From Ruminococcaceae bacterium FB2012 (GTDB taxonomy: Bacteria > Bacillota > Clostridia > Oscillospirales > Ruminococcaceae): 64,000 nucleotides of DNA. The notes beneath the pieces are model-generated. The model did not search any database, had not been told where the DNA came from, and saw nothing but the letters and a program-made list of their open reading frames with translations. The position numbers and the translations under genes are program-made. The DNA is taken from assembly GCA_900104495.1 (NCBI GenBank), contig FMXS01000003.1:500774-564773 (forward strand), written 5' to 3'. Of the stretch, positions 34,850 through 42,907 are shown piece by piece (the stretch's first letter is position 1; every line of letters begins with the position of its first letter).

Positions 34850-35629
34850 TTATATTAGTCTTATCCCGAACAGTCGTTCCGCGTTCTCCCGCGCCAGCGT
34901 GATAAGCTTTTCCGCTTCTGTTCCCTTTATCTCCGCTCCGCATTCCGCGGTATAGCGGATCATATAGCTGTCGCATACTTCCCCGCGGTGCGGCTCCGGC
35001 GCCATGTACGGACAGTCCGTCTCAAACAGGAACCTGTCCTCCGGCACATAGGCAAACGCCTTTTTCACGCGCTTTGAGTTCCTGAAGGTCAGCACTCCGC
35101 CGAAGCCGAGGTAAAGCCCCATTTCCACAAGCTCCCTCGCCGTTTCCGCGGACCCCGAAAAGCAGTGTACCACGCCCTTCGGCCTGTATTCGCGCATGAT
35201 CTGCATAAAATCTTCCGTCGCGTCACGGCAGTGGAAGATCAGCGGGAGCCCGTGTCGGTCCGCCAGCTCTATCTGCATCCGCAGGAGCTTTATCTGCACA
35301 TCCCGGTCATAGCCTTCATAGTGATAGTCGAGGCCGACCTCTCCCACCGCACGGATCTTATCCGACTTGGTGAGCATTTCTTCCAGCGCTGCCTCCGGGT
35401 CCTCCGGCAGACTGCCGGCATATTCCGGGTGGAATCCGACGCTTGTATAGAAGTTAGGATACCTCCCCGCGTACTCGATTCCGAAGCGCATCGACTCCTC
35501 GTCCGTGGCGGCGTGTATCACCCCGCAGACCGGCGAACCCTCCGCAAGCATCCTGTTCAGCAGTTCATCCCGCCGCCCGTCAAACTCGGGGCTGTTATAG
35601 TGTGTATGGGAATCAAATATCCCGTTCAT
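34850..35629 (-). CDS. TatD-family metal-dependent hydrolase
   Basis: 259 residues from the ATG at 35629, which has GGGGGG about eight bases before and gives the usual length. Metal ligands are visible: HTH in FDSHTHYNS at the start, Glu in VGEVGLDYHY, His in FHCRDA and VHCFSG, and Asp in FETDCPYMAPEP. Members act as DNases or as D-aminoacyl-tRNA deacylase-like enzymes in the cytoplasm. The 430 bases upstream hold repeat copy 2. Confidence 0.92.
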   Translation of the reverse strand: MNGIFDSHTHYNSPEFDGRRDELLNRMLAEGSPVCGVIHAATDEESMRFGIEYAGRYPNFYTSVGFHPEYAGSLPEDPEAALEEMLTKSDKIRAVGEVGLDYHYEGYDRDVQIKLLRMQIELADRHGLPLIFHCRDATEDFMQIMREYRPKGVVHCFSGSAETARELVEMGLYLGFGGVLTFRNSKRVKKAFAYVPEDRFLFETDCPYMAPEPHRGEVCDSYMIRYTAECGAEIKGTEAEKLITLARENAERLFGIRLI

Positions 35630-35692
35630 CACATCGCCCCCCGACAGCATACTCATATCATTATACCATACTCCCCTTATTTTGTAAACCCC

Positions 35693-36065
35693 TTTTTTTA
35701 TTCACGCTGCGCGCTTTTTTTAGTTCACGCTGCGCGCTTTTTTTAGTTCACGCTGCGCGCCCTTTGGGCGCTTGGGTTTGTTTCGTGATGTGATGTTAGT
35801 GCCGCGTCGCGGACGGCTTGGCGTTATGTAACGTGGGGCTCTCGCATTCTTGACACGTTGGTTCATTTGATGCTTAACAACGTTGGTTTGTTTGATTCTT
35901 AACTGCGTTGATTCGTTTGATTCTTAACTGCGTTGGTTCGTTGGCGGGTTTACGGCTTTGTTCGGCCCCGCCGCATCACTATTTTGTTTCATGCACTCCG
36001 CTGCTTGCGGCGGAATCGCGCCGTCCGCGCTCGGACCAGGGGCACGCCCCTGCCCGCCATTAGGA
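35693..36065 (+). repeat. Dispersed intergenic repeat, copy 2
   Basis: Fills the gap between the PH-like gene and tatD. It starts with three TTTTTTTAGTTCACGCTGCG-type units, then the GCGCCC-TTTGGGCGC hairpin, a CCGCGTCGCGGACGG segment, CTCGCATTCTTGACACGTT, then three full 25-bp units from 35856, a GC-rich right module (CCCCGCCGCATCAC, CTTGCGGCGGAAT, GCGCCGTCCGCGC), and the CAGGGGCACGCCCCTG hairpin. The right end touches the stop codon of the neighbouring gene at 36060. Confidence 0.8.
35856..35930. repeat. Three tandem 25-bp units of copy 2
   Basis: Units begin at 35856, 35881 and 35906 with CGTTG and end in CTTAACAA or CTTAACTG; a fourth partial unit starts at 35931. Confidence 0.8.
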
Positions 36066-36524
36066 CCTGCTTCCGATTACCTCGTTCATAAAGCCATAGA
36101 TGTCTATGCAATCGTCTTTGTCAAGAAACCATACGATCAGACGCGCTCCCATAGCGTTGAATACGATGAAGTTCAGTCCCGTCCGGCTCCCGAAGGGCGT
36201 CACTACCATGGTCACCGACTTCACCGCCTCCACCGGCAGATAGACCTTCCTGTCCGAGACCATCCCCTTGATGCAGACGATGTCCTTCCCGCTGACGCTC
36301 AGATGGCTCCGCCCGAAATAGCCCGGTATCGCTACCCCCGCCAGCAGTCCTATGACCATGACGAATATCAGCAAAGCCACCGTGCTGACACCGTCACCGA
36401 AGACCACCCTCGTCGCCGTCAGGAAAAGCCTCAGAAGTGCAACTCCCCCAACGGCCCAGTACAAAGTCTTCATCGCCGCCTTCGATGCCGAATAGTTCCG
36501 CACTCCGTTTACTTCACTTATCAT
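36060..36524 (-). CDS. Membrane protein with bacterial PH-like domain
   Basis: 154 residues. Two helices (about 20-40 and 48-70) are followed by a domain with GRSHLSVSGKDIVCIKGMVSDRKVYLPVEAVKSV, the form of short bacterial PH-like (YdbS/YdbT-type) proteins. The function is unknown. It overlaps the end of parB by four bases. The stop codon is at the edge of repeat copy 2. Confidence 0.65.
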   Translation of the reverse strand: MISEVNGVRNYSASKAAMKTLYWAVGGVALLRLFLTATRVVFGDGVSTVALLIFVMVIGLLAGVAIPGYFGRSHLSVSGKDIVCIKGMVSDRKVYLPVEAVKSVTMVVTPFGSRTGLNFIVFNAMGARLIVWFLDKDDCIDIYGFMNEVIGSRS

Positions 36525-37471
36525 TTATCCATCAGCCTTTTGAGAAACTCTTTTACTTCGCTCTCGTCCGCGAAGCTCACCTTCATGGTCACTTTCCCGC
36601 CGGAGCCCTGCTTGAATCTTGCGTCCACGCCGAAGGTCTCCCGCATCGAGAGCCTGTATTCCTCCAGGACTTTCTCCCGGCCGTTCATCAGCTTTGCCTT
36701 TTTCGCCGGAGCAGTATCATCCGTCCCTTGACCCCGGCCCGCGGACTGCGCCAGCTTTTCCAGCTCGCGCACGGTCAGCTCGCGCTCTTTTGTGAGCTTC
36801 AAAAGACCGAGCTGTCCTTCCCTGTCACGGACCCCGAGGAGCGCCTTTGCGTGGCCTGCCGTGATGACGCCCTGTTCCAGCGCCTCCAGGCATTCCGGCT
36901 CCAGGTCAAGCAGTCTCAGCGAGTTGGCTATCGCCGAACGGCTTTTTCCCACCGCCGCCGCGATGCGGTCCTGGGTCATGCCGAAGGCGGTCTTCAGACG
37001 CTTGAAGGCCCTCGCCTCTTCAACGGGGTCCAGGTCCTCTCTCTGAAGATTTTCGATAAGCGCCACCTGCGCCGCCTGGGAGCTTGTCAGCTCCTTTACG
37101 ATAACGGGGACCTCCGACAGTCCCGCCATTCTCGCCGCCCGCCAGCGTCTTTCGCCGGCTACGATAGTATATCTCCCCGCTGCCTCCGCAGGACGCACCA
37201 GAAGCGGCTGCAAAACGCCTACCTGCGCGATGTTGTCCGCCAATTCGGAAAGGCTTTCCTCGTCGAATTTCTTTCTCGGCTGTTCCCTGTCCGGCTCTAT
37301 CAGCGAGATCCTCATGCTCAGAAGCCTTCCCTCGCCCGACCCGCTCTCCGACGCAGATGCCGCGCCTCCGGCTTTTTCCTCATCGTCCGCCATTACTGCC
37401 TCGGTGATCTCGTTGTCTCCGAACAGAGAATCCAGTCCCCTTTTCATTCTTTCCTTATCCTTCTTAGCCAT
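36521..37471 (-). CDS. parB: ParB/Spo0J chromosome partition protein
   Basis: 316 residues. The CTP-binding N-terminal domain has the loop GERRWRAARMAGL and the upstream EREQPRKKF-type region (LIEPDREQPRKKFDEESL). A helix-turn-helix (TQDRIAAAVGKSRSAIANSLRLL) follows and would bind parS. The C-terminus is a dimer domain. AAGGAGG precedes the ATG. In most relatives it lies next to parA; here about 6 kb and nine genes separate them. The parS sites at 43694 and 44562 are its expected targets. Confidence 0.93.
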   Translation of the reverse strand: MAKKDKERMKRGLDSLFGDNEITEAVMADDEEKAGGAASASESGSGEGRLLSMRISLIEPDREQPRKKFDEESLSELADNIAQVGVLQPLLVRPAEAAGRYTIVAGERRWRAARMAGLSEVPVIVKELTSSQAAQVALIENLQREDLDPVEEARAFKRLKTAFGMTQDRIAAAVGKSRSAIANSLRLLDLEPECLEALEQGVITAGHAKALLGVRDREGQLGLLKLTKERELTVRELEKLAQSAGRGQGTDDTAPAKKAKLMNGREKVLEEYRLSMRETFGVDARFKQGSGGKVTMKVSFADESEVKEFLKRLMDK

Positions 37472-37513
37472 TATACATTTTCCTCCTTGTAAGTCTTTTT
37501 CCCTTTCATACGT

Positions 37514-38527
37514 TCACTTTATATTCAGACGCAGATACCTTTTCTTTCCTTCTGTGTCATATACTTCATATCCCAGCCGCTTATACAGCTTCTCCGCCGA
37601 AGAGTTGCTTTCCCATACGCAGAGCCGCATTTCGTTAAAGCCCTTTTCCAGCGCGAGAGTTTCCAAAGCCTTTAAGGCCGCCGTTCCGTAACCGAGATCA
37701 CGTCTGCCTTCAAGGATGTAGATATACACCGTGTAGGCAAACTTCCGCGCTTCCTCGCTGACGAACTTGTACCATATATATCCCACGGTCTCACCGCTTG
37801 CTCCGTCCTCTATCACCCGGAGGATGTTTTCCTCGCCGTTGTTCCGAAGGGCGGTCAGACGCTCCCGAGATACCGCAAGGCTCTCCCCTTCCGATGCTTC
37901 ACCGTTCTCGGTCAGCATCCTTGCGTAGTGCTTTGTGAAAGCCTCCATGGAGCTTTTGTCCGTTTCGGCGTCCGTATCGGAAAACCTTACGGTCCTTGCT
38001 CCGTCATTATTCAATATGCTCCAATCCGGCTTCTTTATCCGCACAAAGACCTTTCCGCCGTCCTCGCCGACGATGCGCCCGCCGTTTTTCTCCATTATCC
38101 TCACCGACGCAGCGTTGCCCTTGTCCGCACGGAGATAGAATTCATCCTCGGGGACGATGTTCTCCGCATACTCCAGCACCAGCCTCAGAGCCTCGGTGCC
38201 GAAGCCCTTCCCGCGGTACTGCGGAGCTATCCAATAGCCGATATGCCCCGACCCGTGCCGGAGCGCTTCGGTCAGATAATGCCTCACCTTCGCCTGTCCG
38301 ATAAGCTCAAAGTCCTTCCAGATGAACAGCGTGGTCTCCGGCACATAGCCCTCCGGCAGACCGATGCCGTCCGCGGCTTCAAGCATTTCGTAAAGCGCGG
38401 AAAAGAAATTCTCCTTTTCCACGTTGTACCAGGGATTGATATATCCGTTCTCGTCGGCGGGAATGGACTTTACCAGCCTCCACTCCGCTTCTATATCGTC
38501 AAAATTTGCTTCTCTTATGTGTATCAT
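37514..38527 (-). CDS. Tandem GNAT acetyltransferase
   Basis: 337 residues with two GNAT domains. The first has the acetyl-CoA loop WIAPQYRGKGFGTEALR near residue 100; the second has LEGRRDLGYGTAALKALETLA near 280, followed by LCVWESNSSAEKLYKRLGY. Substrates are unknown. The two halves are not close copies of each other, so the protein looks like a fusion rather than a recent duplication. AAAGGAG lies before the ATG. Confidence 0.88.
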   Translation of the reverse strand: MIHIREANFDDIEAEWRLVKSIPADENGYINPWYNVEKENFFSALYEMLEAADGIGLPEGYVPETTLFIWKDFELIGQAKVRHYLTEALRHGSGHIGYWIAPQYRGKGFGTEALRLVLEYAENIVPEDEFYLRADKGNAASVRIMEKNGGRIVGEDGGKVFVRIKKPDWSILNNDGARTVRFSDTDAETDKSSMEAFTKHYARMLTENGEASEGESLAVSRERLTALRNNGEENILRVIEDGASGETVGYIWYKFVSEEARKFAYTVYIYILEGRRDLGYGTAALKALETLALEKGFNEMRLCVWESNSSAEKLYKRLGYEVYDTEGKKRYLRLNIK

Positions 38528-38560
38528 CCCGGTCTCCTTTCCTGCTGATACCTCAGCTTA

Positions 38561-39133
38561 TCAAAGGTTCGTCCTGTATATCCTCACGCTTATGGGCGGG
38601 CAGTTCGGTCTGTTCACGAACTCGCTGACGATCACCGCAAACTCCCCCACCGGCAGGCCGGAAATAAACTTCAGGATAGCGTCTTTCTCCTCGAAGCCCG
38701 TTTCCCTGCCGTAGTAAATGGAAAGGCTCATCACCCCGCCGAATTTCAGCAGCTTGAGACATTTCTCCAAAGCCGTTATGCTGCTTTCCGTCTGAGTGTG
38801 CTTGTTGTGGTCTCCTCCGGGGAGCCAGCCGAAGTTGAATACCACCGCCGAAACGGTGCCCTCTTCCGCGTATTTATCCACGTTCTCGTGACTGTCGAGG
38901 TATACCTCGCACCTGTCGTTATAACCGCTCTCCGCGATAAGCGCTTTTGTGCTTTCCACGGCCTCCGGCTGGATGTCCAGCGCCGCCACACGGCCGCTTT
39001 CGCCCACCAGCCCGCACAGGAACGCGGTATCCTTCCCGCGCCCCGCCGTACAGTCGATGCAAATATCTCCCTCGCGGACATTCAGCGCCAAAAACTCATG
39101 CGCCAGATGCACCGCTCCAAACGTACTCGGCAT
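38561..39133 (-). CDS. mnmM: tRNA (mnm5s2U34)-methyltransferase-like protein (YtqB/MnmM family)
   Basis: 190 residues from the ATG at 39133, which has AAGGAG before it; an in-frame upstream ATG has none. SAM-binding motif CIDCTAGRGKDTAFL is followed by VAALDIQPEAVEST and the family mark VFNFGWLPGGDH. Relatives (YtqB of Bacillus, now MnmM) complete the modification of the wobble uridine in some tRNAs. The assignment rests on these motifs. Confidence 0.85.
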   Translation of the reverse strand: MPSTFGAVHLAHEFLALNVREGDICIDCTAGRGKDTAFLCGLVGESGRVAALDIQPEAVESTKALIAESGYNDRCEVYLDSHENVDKYAEEGTVSAVVFNFGWLPGGDHNKHTQTESSITALEKCLKLLKFGGVMSLSIYYGRETGFEEKDAILKFISGLPVGEFAVIVSEFVNRPNCPPISVRIYRTNL

Positions 39134-39174
39134 AACTCTCTCCTTTTTGATCCGCGCTGTATACCGTATCGTAT

Positions 39175-39549
39175 TTACAGCTTTATCCAATAGATCTTCC
39201 CGCTCGTAAGATCAACGATCTCCGCAAATTCTCCCAAAGGCTCAAATGTTCCGTCCTCCGTCAATTCCACCCGCAGAACAGCCGTGCCGCCCTCCGGTGC
39301 CTTGAAAGATGACTCACAGCCTGCTCCCTCAGTCCTGCTTATCATCAAGGTTCGGCCGTCTGGGCCCTTTGCCGTCACATCATTGTTTCTGTCCACAAAT
39401 ACTTCGTTCCCGCGGATATTTCTGAACACGGGCGACGCGCTGTCCGCAGACTTTTCCGTCCACGGGAATTTCTTTGCTCCCTTTCCGTCAAACAGCAGCA
39501 TCGTATTCTTTTCCGCACCGAAGGATATTATATTTGATATCTGTCCCAT
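39175..39549 (-). CDS. Hypothetical protein with doubtful start
   Basis: 124 residues if the ATG at 39549 is used. No family recognised; the sequence is beta-rich and polar (FRNIRGNEVFVDRNNDV, then KAPEGGTAVLRVELTEDG). The ATG at 39549 has only a distant ribosome site. A much better site (AAGGAG, seven bases from an ATG at 39574) opens a different frame that ends inside this gene, so either a frameshift has happened or translation is coupled to a short leader. A start at the internal ATG near 39501 is also possible. Confidence 0.5.
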   Translation of the reverse strand: MGQISNIISFGAEKNTMLLFDGKGAKKFPWTEKSADSASPVFRNIRGNEVFVDRNNDVTAKGPDGRTLMISRTEGAGCESSFKAPEGGTAVLRVELTEDGTFEPLGEFAEIVDLTSGKIYWIKL

Positions 39550-39574
39550 TCAAAACTTTTTTAACCTCTTTCAT
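39488..39574 (-). CDS. Short overlapping leader frame
   Basis: 28 codons from an ATG with an excellent ribosome site, beginning MKEVKKVLNGTDIKYNIL. It ends with TGA inside the following gene, in another frame. It may be a leader peptide or the displaced N-terminus of the 39175-39549 protein. Confidence 0.35.
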   Translation of the reverse strand: MKEVKKVLNGTDIKYNILRCGKEYDAAV

Positions 39575-39585
39575 AACAATACTCC

Positions 39586-40030
39586 TTTTTTTAGTTCACG
39601 CTGCGCGTTTTTTAGTTCACGCTGCGCGCCCTTTGGGCGCTCGGGTTTGTTTCGTGCTGTGACCGTGACACCGCGTCGCTTACGGCTTTTCGTTATGTAA
39701 CTTGGGCTCTCGCATTCTTGACACGTTAGTTCGTTTGATTCTTAGCGACGTTGGTGCGTTTGATTTTTAACAATTTTGACTTGTTTAATTCTTAACTGCT
39801 TTTGTTCGTTTGATTTTTAACAACGTTGGCTTGTTTGATTCTTAACTGCGTTAGTTCGTTTGATTTTTAACAACGTTGGTTCGTTTGGTTCTTAACTGCG
39901 TTTGTTTGTGGGTTTTCCGCTTTTGTTCGACCCCGCCGCATCACAAATTTTCCTTCCGCACTATGTTACTTGCGGCGGAATTGCGCCGTCCGCGCTAGGA
40001 CCACGCCCCTGCCGCCGTCCGCGGTAGGAC
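39586..40030 (+). repeat. Dispersed intergenic repeat, copy 3
   Basis: Same order of parts as copy 2: two AGTTCACGCTGCGCG units, the GCGCCC-TTTGGGCGC hairpin, CCGCGTCGCTTACGG, CTCGCATTCTTGACACGTT, a longer run of 25-bp units, and the GC-rich right module. The right end overlaps the last codons of the HD-nitroreductase gene. It fills the 420-base gap there, and no gene is visible within it apart from that overlap. Confidence 0.8.
39724..39920. repeat. About eight tandem 25-bp units of copy 3
   Basis: Units start at 39724, 39749, 39774, 39799, 39824, 39849 and 39874, with a partial unit at 39899. Endings alternate between TTTTTAACAA and TTCTTAACTG, which gives a 50-bp higher-order period. Confidence 0.85.
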
Positions 40031-40984
40031 TCTCTCTCCGAACTCCTTTTTCTTCGGCATTACGGGCTCCTCCTCCGCTATGCCCACCGGCAGAAAGCAA
40101 ACTATCTCGTATCCCTCCGGGACTTCCAGTATCTTTGCCATTTTCCCGGCGATGTCATCATCGTCCGTGATGTGCCCCTCATACCAGCAGCTCCGGTATC
40201 CCAGCGCTTCGATCGCAAGGAGCATATTCTCGATTGCCGCCGCGTAGTCCTGCACTGCGAAGCATTTGTCACGGTAGGCGGTCTCCCGATTTGTCAGCAC
40301 ACATATTGCCGCCGGAGCCGTCTCCGCCACGGGAGGGTCGATCACCGCTTTCAGACGCGCCAGTATTTCACTGTCATCCACCGCGATAAGGCTCACCGTC
40401 TGTTTGTTGCACCCCGAAGGAGCATCCAGCCCCGCCTGCATGATCTTCCGAAGATCATCCCTCGGCACCGCCCTTGACTTGTATTTCCCGCGGTAGCTTC
40501 TCCTTCTGCTTATGGCTTCAAGAATCTCGCTGCCGCGGTTTCCGTTCTCCGCATCCTCACCGCTCAGCACTTTGATCGCCCGACGGTATTTCTCCGCGCG
40601 GTCAATGTCCCCCTGAGTCACCGTCTCCAGCCTTGTCATATCGCTGTTGTGCCGCAGATCAGCCACCTTCACCGCCCTTGCGCCGGGATCGGTCTTTATC
40701 CTTTCGATGTAGTCCTCGTAGCTCTCCCCGTCTTTGTGGGTGAGAAGCTCCACGATCCTCACGACCTTCTCGGGGAAGCCCAGCTCCCGCAGACCGTCCG
40801 CCGTCATATCCGTGTCCTCGATAATGTCGTGGAGAAGGGCCGCCGCTGTCGTTACCTCGTCCTTCATCTGCTCCGCCAGATGGAACGGATGAAACACATA
40901 AGGCAGACCGCTCTTGTCCCTTTGGTCCTTGTGGGCTTCAAACATCACCTTTATCGCCTTGTTGACCATAGCAGAATAGATCAT
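39995..40984 (-). CDS. HD-domain/nitroreductase fusion protein
   Basis: 329 residues. Residues 1-140 form an HD domain of the RelA/SpoT hydrolase kind: YVFHPFHLAEQM, ALLHDIIEDTD (the HD pair) and KVADLRHNSDM. Residues 155-320 form a nitroreductase-type flavoprotein domain: AISRRRSYRGKYKSRAV, AGLDAPSGCNKQ and GYRSCWYEG. The two parts are usually separate proteins. The last residues (PRTAAGAWS) and the stop codon come from repeat copy 3, so the original C-terminus may have been altered. GGGAGTG precedes the ATG. Confidence 0.85.
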   Translation of the reverse strand: MIYSAMVNKAIKVMFEAHKDQRDKSGLPYVFHPFHLAEQMKDEVTTAAALLHDIIEDTDMTADGLRELGFPEKVVRIVELLTHKDGESYEDYIERIKTDPGARAVKVADLRHNSDMTRLETVTQGDIDRAEKYRRAIKVLSGEDAENGNRGSEILEAISRRRSYRGKYKSRAVPRDDLRKIMQAGLDAPSGCNKQTVSLIAVDDSEILARLKAVIDPPVAETAPAAICVLTNRETAYRDKCFAVQDYAAAIENMLLAIEALGYRSCWYEGHITDDDDIAGKMAKILEVPEGYEIVCFLPVGIAEEEPVMPKKKEFGERVLPRTAAGAWS

Positions 40985-40995
40985 TCCGACACTCC

Positions 40996-41478
40996 CTATA
41001 ATTCAATATAGTAGGGACAGATATTTTCATACTGCCCGTCCTTCATCCGAAAGCCCCCGGGTATCACTCCCAGCTGTCTGAAACCTATCCGCTCGTAAAG
41101 ATGCCTTGCGTGGATGTTCGTTTCCACCACCGCGTTGAACTGCAATATGCGGAAACCCAGCTTCTTTGCGGTCTTTATGCAGTCCAGCACAAGAGCTTCT
41201 CCGATGTGCCGTCCCCGGCAGGAGGACGCGACCGCATAGCTGGCATTGCAGATATGCCCGCATCTCCCCACGTTGTTCGGATGAAGGATATACAGCCCCG
41301 TGATCTCGCCGCTTTCATCCTCTGCCACTCCGCAGCAGCTCTGCGAAGCAAAGAATCCCGCCCCCGAGGACAGGTCCAGCGGCTCCTCCTGGGGGAAAGC
41401 TGTACCTTCGTTAACTATTTCGTTCCATATCTCAGTCATTCTCCCGAGATCTTTTTCTTCGTATTTTCTGATCTTCAT
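40996..41478 (-). CDS. GNAT acetyltransferase
   Basis: 160 residues. The fold is shown by MKIRKYEEKDLGRMTEIWNE at the start, the acetyl-CoA loop SSCRGRHIGEALVLDCI and NAVVETNIHARHLYERIGF near the end, close to phosphinothricin-type and RimI-like acetyltransferases. The substrate is unknown. It lies between two other small cytosolic genes in the same direction with short gaps. Confidence 0.87.
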   Translation of the reverse strand: MKIRKYEEKDLGRMTEIWNEIVNEGTAFPQEEPLDLSSGAGFFASQSCCGVAEDESGEITGLYILHPNNVGRCGHICNASYAVASSCRGRHIGEALVLDCIKTAKKLGFRILQFNAVVETNIHARHLYERIGFRQLGVIPGGFRMKDGQYENICPYYIEL

Positions 41479-41484
41479 AAGTCT

Positions 41485-41859
41485 TTATTTCTTTCCTTTT
41501 AAGATAAATTCTATCAGCTCTTCGGCATCCTCGAAGCCGTCATAGTCTCCGACTATCCCCTCGCGGTGATAAACGACTCCCGCCGATTCGTTCCGTTCAA
41601 GGCAATCAAGCAAGGCCTCCTCGCCGTACCTTTTTATAAACAGCGTGAAAGCATACGGCTTTACCTTTCCCAGCAGACCCTTCCTGCAATCCTCTCCGCA
41701 TTCATAGCAGTAGCCGATGCCCTTTTCAACGGAGCATTTACGGTTGACACACCATTCCTTATCGGGACATTCTCCCGAATTGCATCCCGAGCATTTTACG
41801 TTCTCGCTGCACAAACAGCAGGCCAGTCCGCACCGCGCTATTCCCAGTTCTCTTTTCAT
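41485..41859 (-). CDS. DUF3795 cysteine-rich protein
   Basis: 124 residues. Twelve cysteines lie in the first 60 residues, in pairs (ARCGLACCLCSENVKCSGC, then CVNRKC and CYECGEDC), matching DUF3795, a likely zinc- or cluster-binding family without known function. The C-terminal half is helical and acidic. It is placed six bases before the GNAT gene in reading order. Confidence 0.8.
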   Translation of the reverse strand: MKRELGIARCGLACCLCSENVKCSGCNSGECPDKEWCVNRKCSVEKGIGYCYECGEDCRKGLLGKVKPYAFTLFIKRYGEEALLDCLERNESAGVVYHREGIVGDYDGFEDAEELIEFILKGKK

Positions 41860-41880
41860 TTTACGTCACCGTACCTTTTT

Positions 41881-42111
41881 TTACCCGAGTATCTCCATTT
41901 GATCCCACAGCGTTTTCTCCGACACGGACAGCTTTTCCGCCATAAGATAAAAACTCGAACCCGTCCTGTCCGAAACAGGCTCGTCCTCTCTCCAGACCGT
42001 GTCACATTCGTCACAGTATCGGATGATCTGACTGTCGGAGCAACCGCTGATATCCGCCTTTAGTCTGGCTTTTATTATCCTGCCTTGTTCGCAGTAGGGA
42101 CAGATGACCAT
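41881..42111 (-). CDS. Small zinc-ribbon protein
   Basis: 76 residues from the ATG at 42111, with GGAGG eight bases before. Two CxxC pairs (CPYCEQG and YCDECDTVW) form a zinc ribbon; the rest is polar. Similar small proteins are scattered in Clostridia without an assigned role. Confidence 0.6.
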   Translation of the reverse strand: MVICPYCEQGRIIKARLKADISGCSDSQIIRYCDECDTVWREDEPVSDRTGSSFYLMAEKLSVSEKTLWDQMEILG

Positions 42112-42166
42112 TGCATATTCCTCCAATAAGGTCAGAACCGTTGCTATAACAAAATGTGATATACAG

Positions 42167-42907
42167 TTAAGTGTTTTCGGATTTTATGACCCGGCACTCC
42201 CCTGCTTTCTCAAAGCCCAGCTTCCGCGCCAGCCCTTGGGACGCGGTATTCTGCTCATCGCAGGCCCAAACAGGCTTTCTCCCGGAGGCGACGACGCCCT
42301 TCAGAGTCATCACCGCAGCCGCAAATGCCAGTCCTTTGCCGTGGTGAGCGGGCGATGCCTCCACACCGATATCGGCTTCCCTGCCGTCCGATGCGGCGAC
42401 GAATGCCCAGGCCGCAGGCTCCTTGCCGCACATTATGCAGAAGCCCGACCCGCTCCGGGAAAATTCCCCGGCATCCGACCAAAACAGCTTCGGCACTACC
42501 CGGCCCTCAAGCCGACCGAAAAGCTCCGAGCCGATCTCACGGGCGGTATAGCCCTCGCAAAGCGGAGCCTCACGGCTCCCGCCGCGATGCTCAAAAAACA
42601 GCCGCCTCCCGACGGAGGCTCCCCGCTTTTCAAAATATCCACTTACTTCGGCGTCCTCGGTGAACAGCACGAGACGGCGTCTGCCGTCCGTCCGAAGGCG
42701 GACGATCTCGTTCAGAAATTCTTCGCCGCACTCGCCCAAGATCCGGGCGAACCCGCAGCGATGCCAGACCAGTGCCGCCCTTCCGTCGGAAAAAATATCT
42801 CCCGACTGCAAGCCCTCCGTCACCGCCCGGACATAGACCCCGCCGAAACGGACACCCTCCGCAAGGGGTCCGAATTTCAAAAGTTCCGCGTTACTTATCT
42901 GCTTCAT
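42167..42907 (-). CDS. GNAT-type acetyltransferase
   Basis: 246 residues from the ATG at 42907. The C-terminal half has the acetyl-CoA region IGVEASPAHHGKGLAFAAAV and ACDEQNTASQGLARKLGFEKAG, typical of the larger GNAT_acetyltran family. The N-terminal half has FTEDAEVSGYFEKRGA, a degenerate GNAT-like fold. It overlaps the end of the nucleoside phosphorylase gene by 17 bases, so the two are in one transcript. The substrate is unknown. Confidence 0.8.
   Translation of the reverse strand: MKQISNAELLKFGPLAEGVRFGGVYVRAVTEGLQSGDIFSDGRAALVWHRCGFARILGECGEEFLNEIVRLRTDGRRRLVLFTEDAEVSGYFEKRGASVGRRLFFEHRGGSREAPLCEGYTAREIGSELFGRLEGRVVPKLFWSDAGEFSRSGSGFCIMCGKEPAAWAFVAASDGREADIGVEASPAHHGKGLAFAAAVMTLKGVVASGRKPVWACDEQNTASQGLARKLGFEKAGECRVIKSENT

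Noticed and set aside
39724..39920. Possible CRISPR or iteron array
   Set aside because: The 25-bp units are degenerate and contiguous, and the same units occur in other intergenic places as part of one repeat family.
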